Positions 35,509 to 45,973 of a stretch of 64,000 bases of DNA are shown here, one piece after another. Position 1 is the stretch's first letter; each line of letters opens with the position of its first letter. Below the pieces are notes generated by a model. The model saw only the letters and a list, made by a program, of their open reading frames with translations, was not told where the DNA came from and ran no database searches. The translations under genes were made by a program, and so were the position numbers. The stretch spans positions 9,052,501 through 9,116,500 of the forward strand of contig OU015569.1 of the NCBI GenBank assembly GCA_907165135.1. The letters run 5' to 3'. Source of the stretch: Oikopleura dioica. Taxonomy: Eukaryota; Chordata; Appendicularia; Copelata; Oikopleuridae.

Positions 35509-37242
35509 ATGGATCCACCGTCTCAAAGTTCGGATTGCGATTTCATCGAGCTTCAGGAATGTGTTCTACTGAATCAATCAATATTAACATCTTAGCAAGA
35601 AAGTCTTTACTTTGGAAGAGTTTCTGTGACATCGGCAAACGAAATATACAGACGTTTGTATTTTACAACGTCAGATTATGTTGAATTCGATGTCGCCTTA
35701 TTTTGAGCCTGGTCGGATCAGAAAATAGGTTCTTTGGATAATTTTTCCTAAATATGGATGCATTTATAAGCTTCCCGACTTTTCGGAAACTTCTCCCGGC
35801 GATGAACAGGACAATGTCTCTTCTTCGAGTCCAGATGGCAAAGGAAGGGCTCATTTGATTCCTAAGTCTTGACGTATTCGCCATATGATTCGGCTCTTTA
35901 TTACGCCCATTAAGAAGACAGTAACTCAACTACAAATGAATACGAAGATGTCGTTGTGATTTCAGGTTGACTGTAATTGATTCTTTTTCTTGCAACTTTC
36001 ACAAGATATCGGACAGTACGTTGAAATACCTGTTGTCGATGAGGATGTCTCGGACAGCACACCCGAAGATGGAGCAGAAGAGGCAAAAACAGAAGATACC
36101 TTGACTAAAAGTGCCGAAGAAGAAATATCCTACCGAAGACACCCGAATCCAATGCTACCGTGAAAGTTTTAATCAACAATTAACTTAATTATACTGAAAA
36201 ATTCTACGCATCGTTCAGTCGAAACATGAATTTTAGCAAATGATTGAACTTAAATATCAGTTTAAAATTGAGATCGAAGATCCAGTAGCTAGAAGACGAA
36301 GACGGCGACAGCAAAAAGCGCTCACCCTAGTCGATGAAATTTCGCTCTTCAACCCTTCAAATCTCCGCGAAACTCGCACGAAGGAATCTTTAAATATTGT
36401 TTCTTTATTTCTAAGTTAAAAAAGAGCGATATGTCTTCTTTTTCCTGAAATTTAATAGAGCTCAACAAATTCGTCAACCGTGCAGTTGACAATTATCAAA
36501 TTTTCGGAGTTACCAATACGAAATTTAAAGCCAAAAAGGTCCGCGACACTCTTCCCGACAACGAAAGTAAGTTGTTTATTAGAAAAGGGGTGGAAATGCT
36601 CGATGAGTAAGCTTCGCTCGTACGGTATTTTAATTTCCTCGCTAACCGAGTTAGAATGACGAAACCGGATCAGCTCGCGGCTCAGCGTGCTCAGCAGCAA
36701 GGCTCAACAATCAAACGATTGAAACTTGCTCACACAACAACTATCGTTCTGTTATTCTAAGCTACTTGAACCGAGATTAAACTGTCTTACAGTATTCCGT
36801 GGCAATCTACTAGTTACAAAAATATAAGCATTTGCTCTGTTTTGAAAATATTTCTAGCGATCCAGCGTGAGCAGCAAATCTTTAAAGTAATCGAAGAAAA
36901 AGACTGGCACACGTTTTTGAACATGGTTGAGGTAATTTGATAAACATACAGTTACTTTCTTGGTCTAGATAATGCGCTATTCGATACTGTTTTAGTCCCT
37001 TGAATTCGGAGAGGATGCTGCTCTTGTTCGCCACAGAAAAACAACTATCTTTATGCCTTATCGTTCACCATCTCCGGAGAAAGAGGTGAACTCACACTAC
37101 ATGCTCTTTCCTAATTAACGTTCATTATTAGGAGCCGCTTTATCCGACGCAATCAATGCTGGATCGTCGCCGAACGCAGAATATTGCTTTTATGCGAGGC
37201 TTTGGCGGAACCTACGGCAACCCCTTTGGTGGTGGATTCTAG
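35509..37242 (+). CDS. Uncharacterised acidic protein, several short exons
   Basis: The model starts MDPPSQSSDCDFIELQEC at 35509, joins ESLYFGRVSVTSANEIYRRL, then acidic exons (PDFSETSPGDEQDN, EYEDVVVISD, EIPVVDEDVSDSTPEDGAEE), then KIEIEDPVARRRRRRQQKAL, TLVDEISLFNPSNL, ELNKFVNRAVDNYQIFGVTN and VIEEKDWHTFLNMVE, ending SMLDRRRTQNIAFMRGFGG and a Gly-rich tail with TAG at 37240. The chain of in-phase exons argues for one gene, though some joins were not verified. VVVIS followed by acidic residues resembles a SUMO-interacting motif. The RRRRRRQQKALTLVDE segment loosely recalls the R-K-R-K-L-x-V-D-E stretch of REC8/RAD21, but neither kleisin end is visible, so no function is assigned. Confidence 0.4.
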
Positions 37243-37529
37243 TTATTTGTAGTTTATCCGAAATAAAAATGACAACAATAAAAACATGTGTCTCCGTTTT
37301 AAATCTAAGAAATGAAATTCGCAACTTGAACTCAAAATAGCTTTATCCAAGGTCAATTTGCTTCGTCGCGAATAATGTGAATCCGCAAGAGTGGGCATTT
37401 TGAAACGGTTTAGATTGTGAAATTCTATCCACGAGTCCATCTGGTGGCTAGTTGATAAGACCAGCCACATCTCAGGTTCATTTGAAGAGCTTAAAACACT
37501 CAGACCTGGCGAGAAAAGAAACCCAGAAA

Positions 37530-38915
37530 ATGCCCTATTTATTTTCTACAAAAATGTTTTTTCTGCTGCTTGCTCTAGGAAAAGTTTGAGAGAATATTAC
37601 GAAAAATTCAAGAGTTATCGATTCTTTCTTGTATTTAAGTTCTGCTGAAAGTATCAAATATTTTCGAAATTCCAAAAAGTACATGAAATATCGGGTAATC
37701 AAGAATTGGTCAGTCTTTTTCCTGACGATTACGAAGATTACCAGGATAATAGGGCGATGGGAAGAGACAATCTACTTGCAAGAACATCGTATACATATTT
37801 GCAGCAAGATCTTAACCTCTCTACCGATCACTTTCGCAAAATCGTTTTCACTGATTTCTCGGAGTGCATTGTTATTAATGAAGATGAAGCGGTAATTATC
37901 CAAGGAAATACAAGAGAATTGTAATTTTTAAGATTAAATACCGATACCACTGCAACGAAGGCGTCTTCACTGTGGAAGTAGCTGCGTAAGTTATATAAAC
38001 TAGTGTGATATTTTTTGTTCAAAAATAAATTCAGATGCACACAACTGCAAAATAAATGGGTCATCCGATTCGACGCCTTGGATCGTTTAGGTGGCTGTAT
38101 TAACGTTATTGAGCATAACGAGCACAAGAGTATCGTAACTCAGGTAAACAACGAGAAATATTCCTCGAGGCACTCAATAACATCTGCTGTAGGTTGGCAA
38201 ATGTGGAACAAAATACCGCAAAGAAAACGGCTGGATATTCATCACGAATCAGCTGCATATTTTTCGATCGGTTGATGATCAAGCGCAGGATCACAACGGT
38301 TACAATTTGACATGCGCGTACGAAGAGATTTTAGAATTCGAATACGACCTTAGCGGAGTTAATGAGGAAGGCTCATTCAACGATGTTACTGTCAACTTTT
38401 TCGAATCCTCGAATTTTCTGAATCCACTCCCATCTTTGAACTTCGAAATAGGCGAGGAAGTATTCTTCTCCTTCACCTGGAATGAAAATAATAATCTTCT
38501 CAACTACGCAATCAGTCGATGTGCCTTGAAAGACAAGAAGCTAAAGAAAAATTTTCCCTTTCTTGAAGGGGTAAGCATATTGCATTGGAAAAAGAAATGG
38601 ACTTCGTTTTAGGGTTGCGTTAACTCGCTCGTCGGAGCTAATCGCTACAATGACTATCTTCTGTCTACTTCTGAGCAGCAGCGCTTCAGTTTCGTCGCCT
38701 TTACGTTCCCCGACAGTGACAACCAACTCACTCTAGCGTGTCAGGAAAAGGCTAACACAGAAACTAAAAGTGCCCCAAAAATTTTATATGAGCCTACAAA
38801 AAACTATTTAGAAAGATTCATCTCTAGTCCTGCTAAGATAAATTACTGCTTGAAAACGGAGGAGACGTGTGGAATCGGTCCACGAACATGCAATACTGGA
38901 TATCTCATTCCATGA
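37530..38915 (+). CDS. Secreted or membrane-tethered ZP-domain protein
   Basis: Signal-peptide exon from 37530 (MPYLFSTKMFFLLLALG, with a second in-frame ATG at 37554). Later exons: SLFPDDYEDYQDN, FTDFSECIVINEDEA, IKYRYHCNEGVFTVEVAA, CTQLQNKWVIRFDALDRLGG, VGKCGTKYRKENGWIFITNQ, YNLTCAYEEILEF, FEIGEEVFFSFTWNENN, GCVNSLVGANRYNDYL, ending CGIGPRTCNTGYLIP at 38915. The cysteine spacing and the CGTKY...NGWIFITN motif are diagnostic of ZP-N/ZP-C modules. ZP domains polymerise into extracellular filaments (egg coats, tectorial and cuticle-like matrices). No membrane anchor or furin site is evident at the C-terminus. The join between the signal exon and the first ZP exon is uncertain. Confidence 0.8.
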
Positions 38916-39294
38916 AGACCCGGCTAGCACCGTAGACGAAAATTTCAACGCGAAATGTTTCGTGATGTCTGTATAGTAATCGTAATAAATGTAATTGCCT
39001 TTCGTAAATGAAAATGCACCTGCAAACTCAGAGAAGCTAAAGAGGAGACAAGACTTTTCTTGTGTTCCTTTTTTCCAATTGAAATGACCCAACATAACTG
39101 AGATTTATTCCTTCTGAGGGAATCGGAACGTGAAGAAAAAAGAGTGAATTTATATAAGTAAAGGCAGTGAAGAAGAAACAAGGGTCATTCTTCGGAAGGG
39201 TCATAGTCTTGGCGGGGTAAGGGACGACGTTGAGCCTTGATCAAATCTTGACCTTTGTGAAAGTGCTCGAAATAGTTACAATGAGTTCCGGAAG

Positions 39295-42200
39295 TTACTT
39301 CTTTCCCCGCTTTTTTCGTCTAAAAAGAGCAAATTAGAAGCGTTCCAAGAGATGTTCTTACGATTTTGTTGATCGCTTAGAAGATGCGGGAGCCTGCTGC
39401 GTCTCTTCAGCTGGCTCTTCGTTGTCCGGGAGCTGTGGTGGGAGTTGTGGTGGGGGTCTGTGGAATCCAATCCAGATTAAGTAAGAGGGGTAGTCATGGC
39501 GGGGCGCTCCAAAACTTGCCCCAGAAAATCCAGGTTCTTCTTTAGGCCCTCGTGGAGGTGGTGGATCGTCCTCGTCATTTGCTGTCCGCGTCCTTGCTGG
39601 TGATTTTGAGGTGCCCGCTCGTGAGCGTTTCGGTTTCTTTGGAGATGGCTCGCTTTTTGTGGGAGATGCTCGTCCAGATGATGAGCTCTTGTCTGAAGCG
39701 CCGTTTTTAGATGCCGCTTTCTTCGTGCCTTTCTTCGTAGACTTTTTCTTGGCGGATTTCTTGGCCGTCGTTCTTTTCGTGACCTTATTTGTGTTATTCG
39801 TCCGTCTGTACGTTGGAGGTGTGTAAACTAAAAAACCGTTAATTCTGGTCAATATTGCGTATTCACTTTTTGGCGTGCTAGCGGCGCGTCGAGAGTAACG
39901 AAGGTTGAGTACTCTGTGAACTTCAAAGGCGTAGGCATAACTGGCTAGTTCTTCTTCAGAGACTGCAGCTTTCGCGCGACGCTTGCGTTTTTTACTTGCT
40001 ACAGGCTTTGGTAACTCTGCGTCGTTAGTCATGTCTATGACATCATCGACATCCGGTTCTTTTTCACTAAATTTGAATTGTTATGAGTAAAAATTTAAAA
40101 CTGATGTCGAAAATTGAGTACTTACGGGATAGGAACGTCGTTTTCTATATTTTCGTTATCTCCGTTATTTTCTTCCTCGGCATCATTTCTTATTGGGCTA
40201 TTACTTGCTTTAGCTCCAGCGTTTTCTTCTCCATCCTCCTCGTCTTCTTCTTCGGACAAATCAAACAGATTCGTTCGCAGATCATTGTAGTTAGCGTCTG
40301 TTTTGTCCACAGCGCTGATTTCTAACGAGACGTCTTCCATCTGAGTTGCACCATCATTGTCAATGGCAGACGAGTTGGCAGTTTCGCTGCTGATATCTGG
40401 TAGGCCATCTAAAGTTTCATCAACAGAGAGCAAACTACTGGTATTTGGAGTAGTAACAGTGTCTACTGTATCAGAATGACCAGTATCGTCTGCGTAAAGA
40501 GGAGCGAAATCTCCATTATTACTCCTCGTCCTCCCAGTATCGTTTTCTTCGTCATCGCTGTCCTCAGCAGCGCTTATATCTTCAAGGCCGTTAAAAACAC
40601 CGTTAATAGGTTCTGGCATTGATTCTGTCTCGTTGGACTCATCGACATTGTTTACAGCTTCTAGAAAGTCGGCAGTTTCGGTATCAGCTGAGTTTGTGTC
40701 TTCTGGCTCTCCGTTAGTTTCGGCGTCACCATTGACAAACGAATCTGTTGGTTCACTCTCGTCCAGATCTTCTTCTTGTCCTTCCTCTTCGACTTGTGAA
40801 TCATCCTCGATTTCATCCTCCAAGTCTTCTTCCACAGCCTCTTCAATAAGTTCCTCATTTAGATCGTCCTCGTCTTGTGAGATGACTTCTTCCTCGACTT
40901 CCTCGGACTCTGGTTCAGTTTTGACTCCCTTTTCAGGCTCTCTCACTTCTAGACCTTTGAGTCGTCTGTAAGCAAGGAAGGAGTCTTTTGATGATCCAAG
41001 ATAGCCGTTCTCTTCCGGTGATCCAAATATATTCACAGGCTCTCTATCAGGAACGTTGGCAAGCTTGTCGAAGTATCTCCTGGTAGCATACTTGTAATTG
41101 TAAACATCAACAGGCGACCACCAAGAATCCAAGCATCGGTGCAAGTACCTTTTAATTTGCCTGAACAACAAAATTAAAATAACGATCAAAAACGCGATTA
41201 TGATACACAAATTAACTCTTGTACTTAACCCGTTAACAGGGTGGTCGATTTTGCATACATTTTTGCCTGTCGATGATTGAGTGAAATCAAGGATCCGAGG
41301 TTGTGATAGGCTACCCGTTTCCACGCGTGCAGGTCAGACCTGCACGCTCCTGTTAACGGGTTAAGTACTTAAGTAAGTACTGCTTACTTCTCATTGAGCA
41401 TCCACTTTCGCATGGCATAGATGGTGTAGACGCCACAATCGTACTCGTTGAACTGCTGTGGAGAACTCTGGTGGTAGTAACGGAAGGGTAGGAATTTTTG
41501 GAAGCGGTTTGGGCCGTTCTTCAGACACTCGTCGCAAGGCCAGGGACGGTTCATCATTCCCCTAGTGGCTCGATCACAAACAAGTTTCCTGGGTCGCCGA
41601 CCATTTAAAATTTGCAGACCGTTGTCGGTTCTTATAAGCAGCCCTCGTTTTAGTAGATCCAGGTGAGTATCTTTGAGATCTGGGTTGTCTTCGTCTAAAT
41701 ATGAGCACTGGTAAAAATTCTCGACGAAAAGTTAGATACAACGAGTTGAGAGTGATCAGGCAAATAAATTTCGAAATTTTGGCGAAAATAGGGGGCGTGA
41801 AGCGAAAGCGAACTTCAGGGGTTGTCATTTTCGGGGGCGGAAGCGAAATTTTCGATTCGCTGTCGCTTCGCTTTTGGTGAAAATCGCCAAGCGAATAAAT
41901 ATGCCTGAGAGTGATGTCTTACCTAGAAACATCCCTGTTAAAAGCTCACAAGCTAATTCGCACTTTTGAATCCAATCCGACTTTGTAAGTGAGCACAAGT
42001 GATAGATCACTGGTTCTGATTCGTAGGGAGCGAACTGCGAGTACCGATTCGTGTCGATTCTTTCGTTTTCCAATAAATTGTATCTCTCTGCGAATTCCTC
42101 ACTCACGTCAGAGGGTGTGCCACCATTACCGTCAGGATTCACTGGCTGAAGTAATGTTAGCATGACAAGAAAAGATTTATATGTATTCATTATACTCAGT

Positions 42201-42952
42201 TCGAAAGAAACTTACCATATTAAAGACTTCCGTCGTTGGATCAGGATCAACGAGCCGCTCAACTGTCTTCCACGGGTTAACAACAACAATGAGACTCCAG
42301 TGTGCATCTTGATTGACAGGCAGAAAAAGATACTTTCTTCTGAGCGGGTTAAACTTTTTCTGTGCCTCTATTCTCTGAAATATTCTTTTGTCAAAAGAAT
42401 CAAGCTAACAACTCGAACCTTTTTATTGCGTCGTGGCCATATAAGATGTTTCACCGCTTCGTATCTGTTTGCTGGGTGTTGTATATGTCCACCAGGGCTT
42501 CGACGAAGTCTATGAATCGACGTCCAAACATACGTCGGAAGGATGTAGCACAGATCTTTATTTTCATCGCTCAGTTGGTCTGAAGTATATGAGCAATTGG
42601 ATATTGAGTATAAACTAATAACTTACCGATTTCTTTTAGAATAAGAGCTTCCATATCGTCATCACTTAACCAAAATTCCTTCAGTGGTTCTAAAAGCAGC
42701 AGCAATAGGAAGAAATTCTACTGTGCGGACTTACGCATGCCAGCCTCTCGTAGACGATCTTTCGTTGGTAGCAGCATCTTTGCTCTGGCTTTTTCATAGT
42801 CGAGCTCGTAAGAACCGAAATATGGGTCTTTTTTCTTTCCGAATATTTTTGTGAGCTAGAATTTTATCAATTTTGCGTTAAGTTGACTCAATCGTACCGC
42901 TGTTGGTGGCCTAGCCGCGAGACCATGTGGCTCGCGTGGTGTATCCACCATT
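39295..42952 (-). CDS. SUMO-specific protease of the SENP6/7 type
   Basis: ATG at 42952 directly after a TATCATTCAG acceptor (spliced-leader candidate). Early exons: LTKIFGKKKDPYFGSYEL, EFWLSDDDMEALILKEIDQL, CYILPTYVWTSIHRLRR; then FLPVNQDAHWSLIVVVNPWK (active-site His), EPVIYHLCSLTKSDW, a long insert, SSPQQFNEYDCGVYTIYAMR (oxyanion Gln, active-site Cys) and QIKRYLHRCLDSWWSPVDVY. A split catalytic domain with inserts is typical of SENP6/7, which trim poly-SUMO chains. The 3' half encodes a long acidic tail then a K/S/P-rich basic tail, stop about 39295 (or 39186 if another frame is used). The catalytic Asp of the usual ILIFDSL motif appears to be replaced (VIYHLCSL). One intron (41388-41162) carries a foldback element. 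Confidence 0.78.
41221..41368. mobile_element. Foldback/MITE inside a SENP intron
   Basis: Perfect 19-bp terminal inverted repeats GTACTTAACCCGTTAACAG (41221-41239) and its complement (41350-41368), plus an internal perfect palindrome GCGTGCAGGTC/GACCTGCACGC near 41325-41348. It lies wholly within the 227-nt intron between the DCG exon and the next one; ordinary introns of this gene are 40-60 nt. Confidence 0.8.
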
Positions 42953-43338
42953 CTGAATGATAGCAGGTAATGAAGTTATCTTTCAATATCAAGTAAGTTG
43001 TGATAAATTGTTCGGTGAATAAGCGAGAGTTGAACCTCGTATATTTAACTGCGTCAAAGGAGCTTTTAGGAATGTTATATTGCTTCGAATATAACAATGC
43101 AGATAAATGTAGAATTAACGCACTCGATTGAGTTGCGCCCGGTCGGTTGTTGCGTATCTATTCATTGCCGCCCCTGCTCTACACTGGGCGACGCGCAGTT
43201 GCCGAAGCTAGCACAACTCAAACGTTTTGTCCGTTTTTGGCTGATAACTGGAAGTTAACTGTAAATGAAAGGGGGAGGGGTCTTCCGAGGGTCTTCTCCT
43301 TTCATGCATTATTGGAGGCTGTAAATTATGGGAGTACC

Positions 43339-43584
43339 CTAAGACCAAGGGCGGTGAAAGGGGTACATAAAATGAGTATGTCCATCAAACCGTCCATTAG
43401 CCGGAAAAAGGCTTTGATAAATTGATTGATAACCAGGAAATTCATTTGCAGGAACTCCTACTATTTCTCCGTTTCTGAAGATTTTATATCTTTTATCCGG
43501 GTATTTCCGAATATCAAAGTAAGGACCCAAGTGCTCTATCATAGAAACACCACGAGGGGAATTCGCAGGTCGAGGTTCCGTCAT
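43339..43584 (-). CDS. Small uncharacterised protein, 81 residues
   Basis: A single open frame from ATG 43584 to TAG 43339 containing YFDIRKYPDKRYKIFRNGEI and HTHFMYPFHRPWS. Composition (aromatic, His, Pro, balanced charge) looks protein-like, but no family is recognised and no flanking exon was found. It lies between the SENP gene and a repeat-rich stretch on the same strand. Could be a short soluble protein or a terminal exon. Confidence 0.35.
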   Translation of the reverse strand: MTEPRPANSPRGVSMIEHLGPYFDIRKYPDKRYKIFRNGEIVGVPANEFPGYQSIYQSLFPANGRFDGHTHFMYPFHRPWS

Positions 43585-44523
43585 TTTGATCTAGGAATGA
43601 GAAATTATAATTTTGAGATTAAAATATCAATGATGATTTTTAAGCAGTGAGCGAGAACAATGTTCTCTGAAAATGACATATTCTTATTCCTGTGGCTATG
43701 ATACCTTAAACTTGCACGCGATAATAATTTTAACGGGGCATTTGGTTCTCACGAAAAGAACATTTTTCTTATCGCATGAAGTCGAGGTAAAAAAAGCGCC
43801 AAGAATAAGACGAAATTGTCAATGTAAATTAAATAGAAAAATTCTTAGGCCAAGGGGTTTCTATTGGCGCAAAGGTGGTAGGGGTTTTATATCAAGAGAA
43901 AGGAGAACAATTAAATAGGGCAAAGGATGGCAAAGAAGTATGAACTAAAGGAGTATATAACTGAGTGATATAAGTGTAGAAAGTGAGTATGGATAAAGGG
44001 GAGTTGAACTAAGAACTTGAACTTAAGGAGAGGAGGAAATTAAAATAATGTTTCCTAAGGAGTAAATGGATACGCAATATTTTAAGCAAAATAACGGCGA
44101 AAGTTAAACTTCGAACGTGAACCTTAGGAACTCATTCGAAATTGAAAAGAGCGATTTCACTCTAAGGAATGTCAAAGTAATCAAGGTTTCCTGATAAAAG
44201 AAAGATGTAGCAAGAAAGCGAGGAGCATTCACCGCGAGCTAGCACGGGCGTAAAATAGCACAAGCTGCCTTACTGTGTAAATGAGACGAGAAAGATGTTC
44301 AGGAGTGGTTAGACAAATATAAAAGAGGACATTCACAAAGAGAATTAAAAGAGCAATTTTGTTTTGGCTTTGAGTAGCGTTGATAGGCTAGTTCTATCCA
44401 AGAGGTATTCGAATTTTTAGACGTGGCTAGCTAGCGTGCGCAATCATGCACTACACTAGTACAGTAGATAAAAGATGGACGGAAAGGGCCGTGGTCTTAA
44501 CGCTAGCGCCAGGCGAATTTAAA
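43585..44523. other. Purine-rich non-coding stretch
   Basis: A/G-rich on the plus strand (for example 43750-44350) with no coding exon. It leads into the foldback element at 44524. Confidence 0.4.
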
Positions 44524-45052
44524 CAGGTTTTTTTTAACGTTGCACATAATTTGTGGAGCGTTTTTGATGGTGTTAGAGTTGAGATATTTCAATTCTCTCT
44601 TTTGCACCTTATTTAGGAGGGTCTGTATTATGTTAAATAAGCTTTTCGTGTCGGCACCATCACTGGTGGTGGAGTAATCACGACATCCAAAATACACAAA
44701 AATCATGCGAAAAAATCTTGATGACGTCATTACTCCACCACCAACCTTGGTGCTGGCACCAAAAACTATCAGGATTATTTCGTATACATGTAGAAAACGT
44801 CCCTGTATGATAAAAAAGCATATCTGGTGCTTTTAAGGACTTTTCAAATTTTCTTCCACCATTCATACTTTGCCGCGAATTCCCAATTAATGACGTCATT
44901 ACTCCACCACCAGTGATGCTGCCGACACCAAAAGCTTATTTAACATACTACAGACCCTCCCCTACATGGTGCAAGAGAGATAACCAAAATAGCTCAACTC
45001 TAACCCGCGGAAAAATGCTCCACAAAAATGGTGCAACGTTAAAAAAAACCTG
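44524..45052. mobile_element. 529-bp foldback element with about 158-bp imperfect TIRs
   Basis: Arms 44524-44681 and 44895-45052 are inverted copies at roughly 85% identity, starting CAGGTTTTTTTTAACGTTGCA. The loop contains a third copy (about 44714-44757) of the inner motif GACGTCATTACTCCACCACC, in the same orientation as the right arm. Too short to code for a transposase. The right end is 40 bp from the stop of the CDK-inhibitor gene, so it may lie in that gene's 3' UTR. Confidence 0.82.
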
Positions 45053-45092
45053 TTTTAGTCTTCAGGCGAAGGTGAAAAGATCTTCGGTGTTG

Positions 45093-45715
45093 CTAGATCG
45101 AGTGCGCATTCCAACCATCGAGCGCGTGTTGTAAGCATGAGCACCACCCATGACTCGGATTTTTTTCGGACTGGAGTCTTTGCTGAATTACAACCTTCTA
45201 TGGCCGTTCAAATGCAAAAACGACTTACGTTCTTTTTATAATCACGTAAGGGTCGACGGGAGCTTTCACAGGGGACTTCTTTATCGGCGTTTTGTGCACT
45301 TTATTGTCCAAAGATCTTGCCGCCTAAAAAAGTCTGTAACAGAGTGTCGCTTTCGTGATGTCTTACTCTCGTGCTAATTGCCTTCTTATTTCTAGGGGTC
45401 GATGGCATCAGACGCTTCGCTCGCTGGGCTTTCTTCGAGCGATAAAATCTAGGCACATGCTTTGCAGCTACGGGCTCCCAGCTATACTGAGAGTCAGGTG
45501 CATCAGCCGAAGAGAGAGGCCGATCAGCGGCGAAATCGTAGCCCCACCGAGCCGAGGCTTCTTGGATCTCCTCTTAATTCGTTCATTTCAATCAACAACA
45601 ACTTGCGATACTTACTTTTCTCGAGTTGACGAAAATCGCCATCAATGCGTTCTGAGCATCTGCTTCCAAAAAGTGATCTTCTAGCGCCACGCTTGGGGCT
45701 TCCCGCCGACTTCAT
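45093..45715 (-). CDS. CDK inhibitor of the Cip/Kip (p21/p27) family
   Basis: Four exons from ATG 45715 to TAG 45093. Exon 1 has GARRSLFG, the RxLFG cyclin-binding motif; then FRQLEKKEIQEASARWGYDF (the linker helix and W-x-F-D-F-type segment of p27), PLSSADAPDSQYSWEPV and KHVPRFYRSKK (the Y-x-W-x-x-V and F-Y-x-R elements that insert into the CDK active site). A basic segment KTPIKKSPVKAPVD follows, NLS-like with S/T-P sites. Introns are about 43-50 nt and in phase. Cip/Kip proteins bind cyclin-CDK2/4 complexes in the nucleus and block the cell cycle. The strong endoreduplication of larvaceans makes this gene noteworthy. The last exon is unrelated to known tails. Confidence 0.88.
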
Positions 45716-45973
45716 TTTCTAAAGAGTCAAAATATGTGAGTTTGTTCATTGAAGGTAGGATAAAAATTTCGAATAAAATCAAAGTTTAAGAAATATCAGA
45801 TAGGTAAGTGAAAATAAATAGTTGATTGTTACAGAAAATTTAACATCAAAAGTTTTAACACAATCAAAAGAAGAGATAAAAAACAGGGTACATGATCGAG
45901 TGCTAAAGGCACTTTAAAACACAGGGAATGAATGTTTGTAAATTGGTAAAAATTCTATGAACAGGAGGAGACA

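Noticed and set aside
36250-36420. REC8/RAD21 kleisin identity for the 35.5-37.2 kb gene
   Set aside because: Only a short R-rich plus LVDE segment resembles kleisins; neither the N-terminal nor the winged-helix C-terminal domain is visible.
40633-40971. Ser-rich plus-strand frame of 112 codons
   Set aside because: Antisense of the Glu/Asp-rich tail of the SENP-like gene (GAA/GAG read as TTC/CTC).
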